From: Suipraeoptans intestinalis
Lineage (GTDB): Bacteria > Bacillota > Clostridia > Lachnospirales > Lachnospiraceae
DNA: 64,000 bases
NCBI RefSeq assembly: GCF_009696485.1
Contig: NZ_VULY01000018.1
Span: 507,001-571,000, forward strand
Direction of reading: 5' to 3'
A model generated the notes under the pieces. The model saw only the letters and a list, made by a program, of their open reading frames with translations, ran no database searches and was not told the origin of the DNA. The position numbers and the translations under genes are program-made. Positions within the stretch are counted from its first letter, which is position 1. The number at the start of each line of letters is the position of its first letter. Positions 1-8,580 of the stretch are shown in pieces.

Positions 1-485
1 TCAAGGTATGCTTTCACATCCTCCAGTCTGTCCACATAATCTTCCACACGTCCGGAAGCTGCCGCAGATGTTTTATTCAGAGATTGGGGCAAATACTTCA
101 TTCCCACCAACGTATACGTTTCATCTACAGCCGCCATCAGACAAAACTTTAATTCTGTTCCCTTTACATATCCGTCCTCTCCTACCTCCAGATAAGGAAA
201 AATACTGTCTCTCCCAATAGAGGCATATCCTTTTTTATTTTTGGTCTTAGGATAGATCAGATACAGACATCCCTGCACCGGCAGGATTTTTTCCTTCCAA
301 ACAGTATCAATGACTTCCTTCATCTCACTTAAATCGTATACATAAGCGATCCCCAAATCTATTTTCTTTTCTCCGATCCGGAACATCTCTATCTCATCAA
401 AAGGAGACGCCTCTCTCGCTTTCCGAAGTCGTCTGATCTGCTTAAATTTATCCAGTCTGATTTTCTTTCGCAGTGTCGCTTCCAT
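1..485 (-). CDS. Hypothetical protein, 3' part cut by window edge
   Basis: An open frame of 161 codons runs off the left edge, so the C-terminus is missing. The ATG at 483-485 is preceded by a good ribosome binding site (AAAGAGGG). The protein starts with a basic stretch (METALRKKIRLDKFKQ-like) and continues as a soluble alpha/beta-looking sequence with no signal peptide, membrane segment or motif I recognise. It is transcribed divergently from typA. I cannot assign a family; a conserved Lachnospiraceae protein of unknown function is the best description. Confidence 0.7.
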   Translation of the reverse strand, partial: MEATLRKKIRLDKFKQIRRLRKAREASPFDEIEMFRIGEKKIDLGIAYVYDLSEMKEVIDTVWKEKILPVQGCLYLIYPKTKNKKGYASIGRDSIFPYLEVGEDGYVKGTELKFCLMAAVDETYTLVGMKYLPQSLNKTSAAASGRVEDYVDRLEDVKAYL

Positions 486-783
486 CCTTTTCCCTCTTTT
501 CAGGTTCTTTTGCTGTTTCGTCTGTCCTTTCTTTTCAGCCAGACGCCCGCTGTTCTCTCTTCTTTTTTTGGAGTTTCTCCATTGTACCCTCCCTTCTTCT
601 TTTCCGCAACGAAAATTTCTTTGACGATTTCCCTTTGGCGATTTTCCACCGGCTTTTTTGATATTTTCTCTCCTGTATCACCCGATTTATCGGCTATTCC
701 TTGCCCTCTGCCGCTTCCTGTGATAGACTGTTAAAGTTACAAACCCATATATTAGGTAGAAAATCACTAGGAAGAAGGATTTT
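486..783. other. Divergent intergenic region upstream of typA
   Basis: About 300 bases separate the divergent starts of the left-edge gene and typA. The plus strand is T-rich (pyrimidine-rich runs from 500 to 680). Short open frames here have no ribosome binding site and look like chance. A GAAGGA ribosome binding site lies at 774-779, close to the typA ATG. I see no convincing -35/-10 pair. Confidence 0.4.
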
Positions 784-2610
784 ATGAAAACAAAACGAGA
801 AGAAATTCGTAATATAGCGATCATTGCCCATGTAGACCATGGAAAAACCACTCTGGTGGATGAACTGTTAAAGCAAAGCGGCGTATTCCGCGAGAATCAG
901 GAAGTGGCGGAGCGTGTCATGGATTCCAATGATATCGAAAGAGAGCGTGGAATTACCATTCTTTCCAAGAACACTGCCGTTTATTACAAAAATACCAAGA
1001 TCAATATCATCGATACTCCGGGTCATGCAGATTTTGGCGGCGAAGTAGAACGTGTCCTGAAAATGGTCAACGGCGTCGTTCTGGTGGTAGATGCATTTGA
1101 AGGAGCCATGCCTCAGACAAAGTTTGTTCTAAAAAAAGCACTGGAACTGCAGCTTCCCGTCATCGTATGTATCAACAAAATCGATCGTCCGGAAGCACGT
1201 CCCGACGAAGTGATCGACGAGGTTCTGGAACTTTTGATGGATCTGGATGCCTCTGACGAGCAGTTGGACTGCCCCTTTGTCTACGCCTCTGCCAAATCCG
1301 GGATCGCAGTCCTGGATCTGTCTGATGAAGAAAAAGATATGCAGCCGCTGTTTGAAACCATACTGGAATACATTCCGGCTCCCGAAGGGGATCCCGACGC
1401 CAACACCCAGGTCCTGATCAGCACCATCGACTACAATGAATATGTAGGCCGGATCGGCGTGGGAAAAGTAGATAACGGGGTTCTGAAAGTGGGAATGGAA
1501 GCAGTGGTGGTCAATGCTCATGACACAGCCCGCCAGGAAAAGGTACGGATCAGCAAGCTGTATGAATTCGAGGGTCTCAACCGTGTAGAGGTTTCCGAGG
1601 CTTCTATTGGATCCATCGTGGCTATTTCCGGAATTTCCCATCTGTCCATCGGAGATACCATCTGCTCTCCGGAGGAACCGGTGGCTATTCCGTTCCAAAA
1701 AATATCAGAGCCTACCATTGCCATGCAGTTTTTGGTAAATGACAGTCCCTTTGCCGGTCAGGAGGGAAAATTTGTTACCTCCCGTCACCTGCGGGAGCGT
1801 CTGTTCCGGGAATTAAATACAGACGTCAGCCTTCGGGTGGAAGAAACAGAAAACATGGACAGCTTCCGTGTTTCCGGCCGCGGCGAGCTCCATCTTTCCG
1901 TCCTGATCGAAAATATGCGCCGGGAAGGCTATGAATTTGCCGTAAGCAAGGCTGAGGTCCTCTATCAGAAAGACGAAAAAGGACATCTTCTGGAGCCTGT
2001 GGAGACTGCCTATATTGATGTCCCCGAGGAATTTACCGGCACTGTGATCGACAAACTCAGCCAGCGAAAAGGTGAGCTGCAAAGCATGAACATCTCCGGC
2101 AGCGGCTCTACCCGTCTGATCTTCCATATCCCTGCCCGCGGACTCATTGGCTATCGCGGTGAATTTCTTACGGATACCAGGGGAAACGGCATAATGAACA
2201 CTGCCTTTGAGGGATATGTGCCATTCAAGGGCGACATCCAATACAGAAAACAGGGCTCTCTCATTGCCTTTGAAACAGGGGAAGCCGTCACCTACGGATT
2301 GTATAACGCACAGGAAAGAGGCCAGCTTTTTATCAGCCCTTCCCAAAAAGTCTACTCCGGAATGGTAGTGGGACAGAACGCAAAAAATGATGACATTGAA
2401 GTCAATGTCTGCAAGACAAAGCACCTGACCAATACCCGTTCCTCCGGCGCAGACGACGCCCTGCACCTGACCCCTCCCCGACTTTTGAGTCTGGAGGAGG
2501 CGCTGGATTTCATTGATACAGACGAACTCCTGGAGATCACTCCCAAAACACTCCGGATCCGCAAAAAGATCCTGGATCCCAAATTGAGAAAGAGAGGAAA
2601 TAAGTCATGA
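784..2610 (+). CDS. typA: Translational GTPase TypA/BipA
   Basis: Ribosome-associated GTPase of the EF-G/LepA superfamily that acts in 50S assembly and stress or cold adaptation. The 608-residue length is normal for the family. The G1 motif AHVDHGKT is at residues 15-22, followed by the RGITI switch I, DTPGHADF (G3) and NKID (G4) motifs. The EF-Tu domain-2-like part, the EF-G domain III/V-like parts and the TypA-specific C-terminus (RGLIGYRGEF, GQNAKNDD) follow in order. It overlaps the next gene by 4 bases (ATGA), so the two are probably translationally coupled. Confidence 0.97.
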   Translation: MKTKREEIRNIAIIAHVDHGKTTLVDELLKQSGVFRENQEVAERVMDSNDIERERGITILSKNTAVYYKNTKINIIDTPGHADFGGEVERVLKMVNGVVLVVDAFEGAMPQTKFVLKKALELQLPVIVCINKIDRPEARPDEVIDEVLELLMDLDASDEQLDCPFVYASAKSGIAVLDLSDEEKDMQPLFETILEYIPAPEGDPDANTQVLISTIDYNEYVGRIGVGKVDNGVLKVGMEAVVVNAHDTARQEKVRISKLYEFEGLNRVEVSEASIGSIVAISGISHLSIGDTICSPEEPVAIPFQKISEPTIAMQFLVNDSPFAGQEGKFVTSRHLRERLFRELNTDVSLRVEETENMDSFRVSGRGELHLSVLIENMRREGYEFAVSKAEVLYQKDEKGHLLEPVETAYIDVPEEFTGTVIDKLSQRKGELQSMNISGSGSTRLIFHIPARGLIGYRGEFLTDTRGNGIMNTAFEGYVPFKGDIQYRKQGSLIAFETGEAVTYGLYNAQERGQLFISPSQKVYSGMVVGQNAKNDDIEVNVCKTKHLTNTRSSGADDALHLTPPRLLSLEEALDFIDTDELLEITPKTLRIRKKILDPKLRKRGNKS

Positions 2611-3506
2611 GCTTCCTGTGGTTTTTAGAGGGACTTCGCACTCCCGTCATGAATGTGATCATGGAAGGTATCACCTGGCTTGGACAGGAAACTGTCCTCC
2701 TTCCTCTGATCTGCCTTTTTTACTGGTGTATTGATAAAAATTTTGCCTATGTGCTGGGATTTTCTTCCTTTACCTCCGGACTACTGGTGCAGACCTTAAA
2801 GATCACCTTCCGAATCCCCCGGCCATGGGTGCTGGACCCCGGGTTTTCTCCCGTGGAAAGCTCCGTTGCCCATGCCACCGGGTATTCTTTTCCCAGTGGC
2901 CATACCCAGTCTGCCACCAGCCTGTTTTATCCGTTGTCTAAAAATGCCAAAAACAGGCTCTGGTCCCTTCTGTCCGTCCTTGCCTTTTTACTGGTAGGCT
3001 TTTCCCGGATGTATCTGGGATGCCACACTCCAAAAGACGTGCTGGTTTCCATGCTGCTTTCTTTGGTGATCTCCGCTCTCATCTGGAAATATCAGCATCT
3101 CTTTACAGAATCCTCCAGATTTTTAAAACCCATTGCCCTCGTATTATGCGGCGTTGCAGTTTTCACGGCGGTGTATGCCCTGCTTCTTTACGGAAATGGT
3201 ACGATCGAAAAAAAATATGCCCTTGACTGCTGTAAGGCGGCCGGAGCCGGCATCGGCTTCGCTGTCGGCTGGTATCTGGAACGTACCCGCCTGCATCTGG
3301 ATCCCCGCTCCTCTTCCAAAAGTCGCCGGGCTGTCCTGTTCTTTTTGGGACTTGCTCTTACCCTTGCATTGAAGCTGACCTTTTCCCTTCTTTTCGGACA
3401 ATCGATATTGGCAAACATCTTAAAATATTTTATACTTGTGTTGTGGGTTTTGTTTCTTTACCCGTATCTTTTTCACTTTAAATTTACAAGGAGAACGACA
3501 AAATGA
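2607..3506 (+). CDS. PAP2-family membrane phosphatase
   Basis: Integral membrane phosphatase of the PAP2 superfamily, 299 residues, probably acting on a lipid phosphate or pyrophosphate outside the membrane. The three family motifs are present: KITFRIPRP (K65-P73), PSGH (96-99), and S133-R134 with H140 and D144. Roughly seven hydrophobic segments are seen. It starts inside the typA stop (ATGA) and overlaps the next gene by 4 bases, giving a three-gene coupled unit. The substrate (undecaprenyl pyrophosphate or phosphatidate) cannot be told from sequence. The C-terminal third (residues 150-299) is longer than a minimal PAP2 and carries extra membrane helices. Confidence 0.9.
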   Translation: MSFLWFLEGLRTPVMNVIMEGITWLGQETVLLPLICLFYWCIDKNFAYVLGFSSFTSGLLVQTLKITFRIPRPWVLDPGFSPVESSVAHATGYSFPSGHTQSATSLFYPLSKNAKNRLWSLLSVLAFLLVGFSRMYLGCHTPKDVLVSMLLSLVISALIWKYQHLFTESSRFLKPIALVLCGVAVFTAVYALLLYGNGTIEKKYALDCCKAAGAGIGFAVGWYLERTRLHLDPRSSSKSRRAVLFFLGLALTLALKLTFSLLFGQSILANILKYFILVLWVLFLYPYLFHFKFTRRTTK

Positions 3507-4114
3507 GACATTATGTATCCAACCTTTTAAGACATCTTGCCGTTATACTGGAATTTTTTATCGCGGCCATGCTGTCTGTGGGCATTATCCTTCTTTGTTT
3601 CCGTATGGCTACCTCTCTTGGGCATATTCCTGACCTGAACGTCTGGCCCAATTATGATGATCTTCTGGAGACCTGCTTCAACCTGATCATTGGTGTGGAG
3701 CTGATCCGAATGATGTATTACCACACTCCCAACACCGTTTTTGAGGTGCTGCTGTTTGCCATTGCGCGTCAGATCATCATTGAACATTCTTCTCCCTGGA
3801 GCAGCCTGATCGGCGTGACTGCCATAGCCGTCCTGTTCGCCACCAGGAAATTCCTTTTCTGCGAATTCGATATTTCTGACCAGGTGATCTTCCGCGCCAC
3901 TTCCAAAGTTAAGACCATCAATAAACTCATGGGACTTCAGATTCCCTTTGAACCGGGAGATACTTTGGGAAAGGTGCTGCTTGCCCAGCTGGAAAAGGAA
4001 GACATCGAGATCGGAACGGGCGCCTGCGTTTATTTCCAGGATTGTGGGCTTCGTGTTGCAAAAATGCATGACGGAAAAATTTCCCGAATTGAAGTAATCC
4101 GTGCTATACATTAG
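3503..4114 (+). CDS. PsiE-like membrane protein with cytoplasmic C-terminal domain
   Basis: A 203-residue protein. The N-terminal 115 residues contain about four membrane helices with features of the phosphate-starvation PsiE-like fold (an IGVELIRMMYYH-type helix, then ARQIIIEH). The C-terminal 75 residues look like a small soluble regulatory domain (GDTLGKVLLAQLEKEDIEIG, then a short beta-rich stretch), similar to the ligand-binding tails of some transporters. It is coupled to the upstream PAP2 gene by a 4-base overlap. Function unknown; the PsiE comparison is from memory of the family, not a search. Confidence 0.7.
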   Translation: MRHYVSNLLRHLAVILEFFIAAMLSVGIILLCFRMATSLGHIPDLNVWPNYDDLLETCFNLIIGVELIRMMYYHTPNTVFEVLLFAIARQIIIEHSSPWSSLIGVTAIAVLFATRKFLFCEFDISDQVIFRATSKVKTINKLMGLQIPFEPGDTLGKVLLAQLEKEDIEIGTGACVYFQDCGLRVAKMHDGKISRIEVIRAIH

Positions 4115-4133
4115 TCTAAAAACGTGCTATACT
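4105..4133 (+). promoter_or_regulatory. Candidate promoter for hpf
   Basis: A -35-like TATACA (4105-4110) lies 17 bases before TATACT (4128-4133), which carries an extended -10 TGC at 4125-4127. It sits at the end of the preceding gene, about 70 bases before the hpf start, so hpf can be transcribed on its own. Confidence 0.55.
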
Positions 4134-4202
4134 CTTTATATCAGATAGATTGTTTATATTTTTTTAATTATCTGAAATCTGTTAACAAAGGAGTTGGACA
4201 GT

Positions 4203-4733
4203 ATGAAATTTATTATTATCGGAAAAAACATCGAGGTAACGCCCAGTCTGAAGGAACGGGTAGAATCCAAGCTTGGCAAACTGGAGCGCTATTTTACCCA
4301 GGGCACGGAAGTTCACGTCACCCTAAGTGTCCAGAAAGAAGCTCAGAAGATTGAGGTGACCATTCCTGTGAAAAACGGAATCATCCGCTCTGAACAGGAA
4401 AGCAGCGATATGTATGTATCCATTGATCTTGTGGAAGAAGTGATCGAGCGTCAGCTTCGCAAATATAAAAACAAACTGATCGCAAGGCACCAGGAAGGTG
4501 GATATTTCCAGGATTCCTTTCTGGAGGAAGAGGACGGGGATGCTCCCGAGGAGATCCAGATCGTCCGCACCAAGAAGTTTGGCTTTAAGCCTATGTATCC
4601 GGAAGATGCCTGCGTACAGATGGAACTGTTAGGACACAGCTTCTACGTATTCTGCAACGCCGAGACGGATGAAGTCAACGTAGTGTATCGTAGAAAAAAT
4701 GGCACCTTCGGTCTCATTGAGCCGGAATTTTAA
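4203..4733 (+). CDS. hpf: Ribosome hibernation promoting factor, long form
   Basis: Binds the 30S decoding region and, through its C-terminal domain, pairs 70S ribosomes into inactive 100S dimers in stationary phase. The 176-residue product has the N-terminal beta-alpha-beta-beta-beta-alpha HPF/YfiA fold (residues 1-105), a short acidic linker (EEEDGDAPEE) and the conserved long-form C-terminal domain (VRTKKFGFKPMYPEDACVQM onward). The ATG at 4203 is preferred over an in-frame TTG at 4194 because AAAGGAG lies at 4187-4193, a 9-base spacing. It has its own candidate promoter. Confidence 0.95.
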   Translation: MKFIIIGKNIEVTPSLKERVESKLGKLERYFTQGTEVHVTLSVQKEAQKIEVTIPVKNGIIRSEQESSDMYVSIDLVEEVIERQLRKYKNKLIARHQEGGYFQDSFLEEEDGDAPEEIQIVRTKKFGFKPMYPEDACVQMELLGHSFYVFCNAETDEVNVVYRRKNGTFGLIEPEF

Positions 4734-4839
4734 CATTTTCTGAGGCACAGCCTTCCAGCGATGGGAGCCCTGCCAAAACTTGATGGAACTTCTTTTAGAT
4801 ATTGTATTTTCTATACTCCCTTTCCGGCAGGCGGGTCAG

Positions 4840-4867
4840 CCCCTGTTTCCCGAAGGGGAGTATTTTT
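4840..4867 (+). terminator. Weak candidate terminator after hpf
   Basis: A short CCCCT/AGGGG stem (4840-4844 with 4854-4858, 9-base loop) is followed by a run ending in six T (4862-4867). The stem is only 5 bp, so this is a modest candidate about 105 bases beyond the hpf stop. An alternative pairing with CTCCC at 4816-4820 is possible. Confidence 0.35.
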
Positions 4868-4963
4868 TAATCCTGGAAAAAATCAGACTTCTGAAGTTGC
4901 GCTGTAGGACAGAACGTGCATTACAGAACACCCGGATAGAAGCCGCAAAAACAGAGCGCCGGG

Positions 4964-5617
4964 TCAAAAAAAGATGTATTCCCCCTCATGATTCCCGTAG
5001 GAGCAGGCTTCCTCCTCCAGGATCTTTACCTGTCCGTTGGTTGCTTCCATCCATTCTTTCAGCAGTTGCTCTTTTTGCTCTCCGGGAAATGCCACTTCCA
5101 GACAAACCTCCTGTGTATAATCGCACTTGAAAGGAACGATTCCCCGTCTTCCCAAAATATACTGGATCTTTCCCAGCCCTGTGTAGTCTGTTTGGATCTT
5201 CATTCGGATCCCCGCCGTTTTTTCCAGAATGACCGACTGCCTCAACCCTTCTTTTACTGCTGCCGCATAGGCTCTTACCAGCCCTCCCGTTCCCAGAAGA
5301 GTCCCCCCAAAGTAACGGGTAACCACCACGGCTGCATCATGGATCCCCTCCCCCAGAAGAACTTCCAGCATCGGCCTCCCTGCGGTTTGGGAAGGCTCTC
5401 CGTCGTCACTGCACCGCTGTAGATGATTCTGCTCTCCTACTACATAAGCAAAACAATTATGCGTAGCATTCCAGTATTTTTTCCGAAGCTCTTCTATAAA
5501 CCGCAAGGCTTCTTCCTCATTTTTCACGGGCATGGTCGTGGCTATAAACCGGGACTTTTTTTCCACGATCTCCCCTGTTCCTCCCCTGTATAAAACTTTA
5601 TGTTTCATATATCCCAT
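4964..5617 (-). CDS. yigZ: YigZ/IMPACT-family protein
   Basis: Soluble 217-residue protein of the YigZ (UPF0029/IMPACT) family. The signature region is present: KSRFIA near the N-terminus, NATHNCFAYVVG, DDGEPSQTAGRPML and VVTRYFGGTLLGTGGLVRAY, followed by the C-terminal ferredoxin-like DUF1949 domain. The molecular role in bacteria is unclear; the eukaryotic relative regulates GCN2 signalling. The first ATG (5617) is chosen because AGGAAA lies just upstream; a second ATG three codons in is less well placed. It is a single gene between two plus-strand units and converges with hpf. Confidence 0.92.
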   Translation of the reverse strand: MGYMKHKVLYRGGTGEIVEKKSRFIATTMPVKNEEEALRFIEELRKKYWNATHNCFAYVVGEQNHLQRCSDDGEPSQTAGRPMLEVLLGEGIHDAAVVVTRYFGGTLLGTGGLVRAYAAAVKEGLRQSVILEKTAGIRMKIQTDYTGLGKIQYILGRRGIVPFKCDYTQEVCLEVAFPGEQKEQLLKEWMEATNGQVKILEEEACSYGNHEGEYIFF

Positions 5618-5640
5618 CTGCCGTTTCCTACCTTCGGCAG
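5618..5640 (-). promoter_or_regulatory. Hairpin enclosing the yigZ ribosome binding site
   Basis: In the mRNA sense a perfect 6-bp inverted repeat CTGCCG/CGGCAG (5635-5640 with 5618-5623) encloses an 11-base loop containing AGGAAA, and its 3' arm directly abuts the yigZ ATG. If it folds, it would present or hide the ribosome binding site. This is read from sequence only; the regulatory meaning is inferred. Confidence 0.4.
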
Positions 5641-5816
5641 TTTCCTTTCTTTTTTTCTTCTACTATAACGGACTTCCCCGGTTTTTCCTAGACTTCTTTC
5701 CTATTTTGTCTGTGGTTTTTTATTTTCCTGCTTTGTTCCCTCTTTCTTTCTGCTTTTTAGGATCCTTGTTTCTCTTTTTGGTATTCTTAGGAAAATGTGA
5801 AGTTTTCATTTTTGGC

Positions 5817-5862
5817 TTTATTAACCCTCCTCTTTTTGTTATAATAAGCAAACATAAGGAGG
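5817..5862 (+). promoter_or_regulatory. Promoter and ribosome binding site of the class A PBP gene
   Basis: A consensus TATAAT (5840-5845) has an extended -10 TGT at 5837-5839 and a weak -35 (TTTATT, 5817-5822) at 17 bases. A strong AAGGAGG ribosome binding site lies at 5856-5862, 9 bases before the ATG. The stretch 5641-5816 is T-rich and holds no gene I can support. Confidence 0.65.
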
Positions 5863-5871
5863 CCAGTATTC

Positions 5872-8358
5872 ATGAATTATGGTAGAAAAAAAGCTTCTCA
5901 AAAGCGAAAAAAAATCACATCAAAGTCTGCGATGCAAAGCAAGCGTCTGGGCGTCCGTCTGTTCAAAGCCTTCCTGCTTTGCATTTTAGTGGTGGGACTG
6001 GTAGGCATGATCGGTGTCGGGATCTTTGCCAAACGGATCATCGACCGCACACCGGATGTTTCGGCGGCCGACATCAAGCCCAAGGGCTTTACCACCTTCG
6101 TCTATGCTGACGACGGTGTAACGGAGACGGCAAGATTTGTCACTTCCGGTTCTAATCGTGTATACAAAACTCTGGACGAGATTCCGGCATATCTTCAGCA
6201 CGCTTTCGTAGCCATCGAAGACGAGCGTTTTTACAAACATAACGGAATCGACCTGCAGGGGATCGCCCGTGCTGCTTTCGTGGGCATCACTTCCGGTGAC
6301 TTTTCCGAAGGAGCCAGCACGATCACCCAGCAGTTGATCAAGAACAACGTCTTTCCTAATTTCGTCAACGAAAAAACTTTTTACGACAGTCTGGAGCGGA
6401 AGCTACAGGAGCAGGTTCTGGCTCTGGAAATCGAAAAAAAGATGGATAAAAATACCATCCTGGAAAGCTATATGAATACCATCAACCTGGGACAGAATTC
6501 CCTGGGAGTGCAGTCCGCTTCCAAGCGTTACTTCAACAAGGACGTATCGGAGCTGACCCTTTCTGAATGTGCCGTGATCGCGGGAATCATCCAAAATCCT
6601 ACCGGATACAATCCCATTACCAATCCTGAGCAGAATCAGAAGCGGCAGCATATCGTCCTGAAATATATGCTGAAACAGGGATATATCACACAGGAGGAAT
6701 ATGATGCGGCGCTGGCGGACGACGTGTATGCCCGTATCCAGAATGTAAATACCATCACCTCTGTAGAAAGCCCCTACACCTACTTTGTAGATGCGCTGTC
6801 CGAGCAGGTCATCCACGATCTTCAGGAACAGCTGGGCTATACCGAAACCCAGGCCTACAATGCCGTATACAGCGGAGGGCTCAGCATTTTTTCTACACAG
6901 AATCTGGGCATGCAGCAGATCTGTGATGAAGAGATGAACAACGATGCCAATTATCCCCGTTTGAAAGAATATGGTCTGGACTATGCTCTGACAGTGACCC
7001 GGGCGGACGGAACAGCCGAAAACTATGGGTCTCAGGATATCAAAAGCTTTGTAAAAGCTACCTACGGCAGTGAACAGGGTCTCCTGTACAGTACAGAAGA
7101 CGAGGCGCGTGCGGTGATCGAGCAGTGGAAGGCTACCATTGCACAGGAAGGAGATACCTATGACGAGGTTGTCAACCTCTCTCCCCAGCCTCAGGCGTCC
7201 CTGACTCTGATGGAACAGAGTACCGGATACATCAAAGCCATGGTAGGAGGACGAGGAACCAAGGCAACCAGCCTCGCGCTGAATCGGGCTTACACCGGAT
7301 CCAAGCGTCAGCCGGGATCCTGTTTTAAGATCCTGGCAGCCTATGCGCCGGCTCTGGATGCAAAAGGCAAGACTCTGGCTACCGTCGTGCGGGATGAGCC
7401 CTACAAGCTGACAAACGGCAAGACGCTCCGGAACGCCGAGGGTACCTATGGCGGCGATACTACCATCCGCCGTGCCATCGCCAAATCCACCAACGTTGTA
7501 GCTGTAAAGATCAGTGATGAGATCACCCAGCAGCTGGGATTCAACTATTGCGAAAAATTCGGTATCACCACCCTGGTAAAGAAAAAAGAGATCAACGGAG
7601 ATATCTACAGTGATATCTCGCAGACTCTTTCTCTGGGGGGAATCACCGACGGTATCTATAATTTTGAACTTTGCGCAGCCTACGCTGCCATCGCCAATGG
7701 AGGCGTCTACCACTCTCCCACTCTGTATTCCAAGATTCTGGATCATGATGGAGGAGTGCTTCTGGAAAATGTAGGCGAAACACGAACTGTTATCAAGGAC
7801 AGCACCGCAGCTCTTCTCACCAGCGCCATGGAAGACGTTGTGACCTCCGGCACCGGATACGGTTTCAAACTGCCCAATATGCCGGTAGCCGGAAAGACCG
7901 GTACAACTTCTGACAACAAAGACATCTGGTTTTGTGGGTTTACCCCCTATTACACCTGTGCAGTCTGGGCCGGTTATGACGACAACAAGGAGTTGAGCGG
8001 CGACACCTACTTCCATTCCAGAATCTGGAGCTCTGTAATGAGCCGTGTGCACACCGGACTGCAGACCAAGCAGTTTACCATGCCTGCTTCGGTGGAACGT
8101 AAGTCCGTATGCGCCATTACCGGGAAGCTTCCCACCAACGGATGTCCTGTTATCACAGAATACTTTGCGAAGGATACTCTGCCGACCCAGTACTGTCCCG
8201 GACATAAAAGTGAAAAAGACAAGGACGAGGAGGAGGAAGACGAAGACAGCTCCAACAACAGCAGCAATACTACTAACAGCACCAATACGGATAACACAAG
8301 CGATGAGGGGAATACTCCCGAGCCGGAACCAGAACCGGAGCCGGAACCTTCCCCCTAG
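5872..8358 (+). CDS. Class A penicillin-binding protein (PBP1A family)
   Basis: Bifunctional peptidoglycan synthase, 828 residues: it polymerises lipid II and cross-links the glycan strands. A basic cytoplasmic tail is followed by one membrane anchor (about residues 30-52) and a GT51 glycosyltransferase domain with catalytic E116 in EDERFYKH and the EGASTITQQLIKN motif. The transpeptidase domain has the active serine S483 in SCFK, the S539-T-N541 motif and K675-T-G677. The C-terminus is a low-complexity acidic tail (about 760-828): Lys/Asp/Glu, then Asn/Ser/Thr, ending in Glu-Pro repeats. Such tails are common in Firmicute PBP1 and probably span the wall. Confidence 0.96.
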   Translation: MNYGRKKASQKRKKITSKSAMQSKRLGVRLFKAFLLCILVVGLVGMIGVGIFAKRIIDRTPDVSAADIKPKGFTTFVYADDGVTETARFVTSGSNRVYKTLDEIPAYLQHAFVAIEDERFYKHNGIDLQGIARAAFVGITSGDFSEGASTITQQLIKNNVFPNFVNEKTFYDSLERKLQEQVLALEIEKKMDKNTILESYMNTINLGQNSLGVQSASKRYFNKDVSELTLSECAVIAGIIQNPTGYNPITNPEQNQKRQHIVLKYMLKQGYITQEEYDAALADDVYARIQNVNTITSVESPYTYFVDALSEQVIHDLQEQLGYTETQAYNAVYSGGLSIFSTQNLGMQQICDEEMNNDANYPRLKEYGLDYALTVTRADGTAENYGSQDIKSFVKATYGSEQGLLYSTEDEARAVIEQWKATIAQEGDTYDEVVNLSPQPQASLTLMEQSTGYIKAMVGGRGTKATSLALNRAYTGSKRQPGSCFKILAAYAPALDAKGKTLATVVRDEPYKLTNGKTLRNAEGTYGGDTTIRRAIAKSTNVVAVKISDEITQQLGFNYCEKFGITTLVKKKEINGDIYSDISQTLSLGGITDGIYNFELCAAYAAIANGGVYHSPTLYSKILDHDGGVLLENVGETRTVIKDSTAALLTSAMEDVVTSGTGYGFKLPNMPVAGKTGTTSDNKDIWFCGFTPYYTCAVWAGYDDNKELSGDTYFHSRIWSSVMSRVHTGLQTKQFTMPASVERKSVCAITGKLPTNGCPVITEYFAKDTLPTQYCPGHKSEKDKDEEEEDEDSSNNSSNTTNSTNTDNTSDEGNTPEPEPEPEPEPSP

Positions 8359-8450
8359 CTTTCACAGATGGGGATATGAGACAGCAGGCAAATTACCGGA
8401 TAAAGACATTTTGTATTGCAGAAATCCCTAAAATTAAACTGATTTCAGTC

Positions 8451-8482
8451 AGGGCTGCCGGCTTGGCCGGCAGCCCTGTTCT
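8451..8482 (+). terminator. Strong hairpin terminator after the PBP gene
   Basis: An 11-bp perfect stem (AGGGCTGCCGG at 8451-8461 with CCGGCAGCCCT at 8467-8477, 5-base loop) is followed by TGTTCTTGTG. The T-run is broken but the hairpin is strong. The remainder of 8359-8580 holds nothing else I can name. Confidence 0.8.
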
Positions 8483-8580
8483 TGTGTTAGGAAAACCATG
8501 CGATAGTCGCGTGGTTCTATAGGAGCTTTTTCCGTGCGTGGATAAGCGTTCCGCGCAACAAAGGAATTTGCAAGCTAAGC

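Noticed and set aside
4780..5130. 116-codon plus-strand frame after hpf
   Set aside because: Overlaps yigZ on the other strand, low-complexity basic sequence, no ribosome binding site.
6403..8205. 600-codon open frame antisense to the PBP gene
   Set aside because: It mirrors the codon phase of the real gene, has no ribosome binding site and no recognisable domain.
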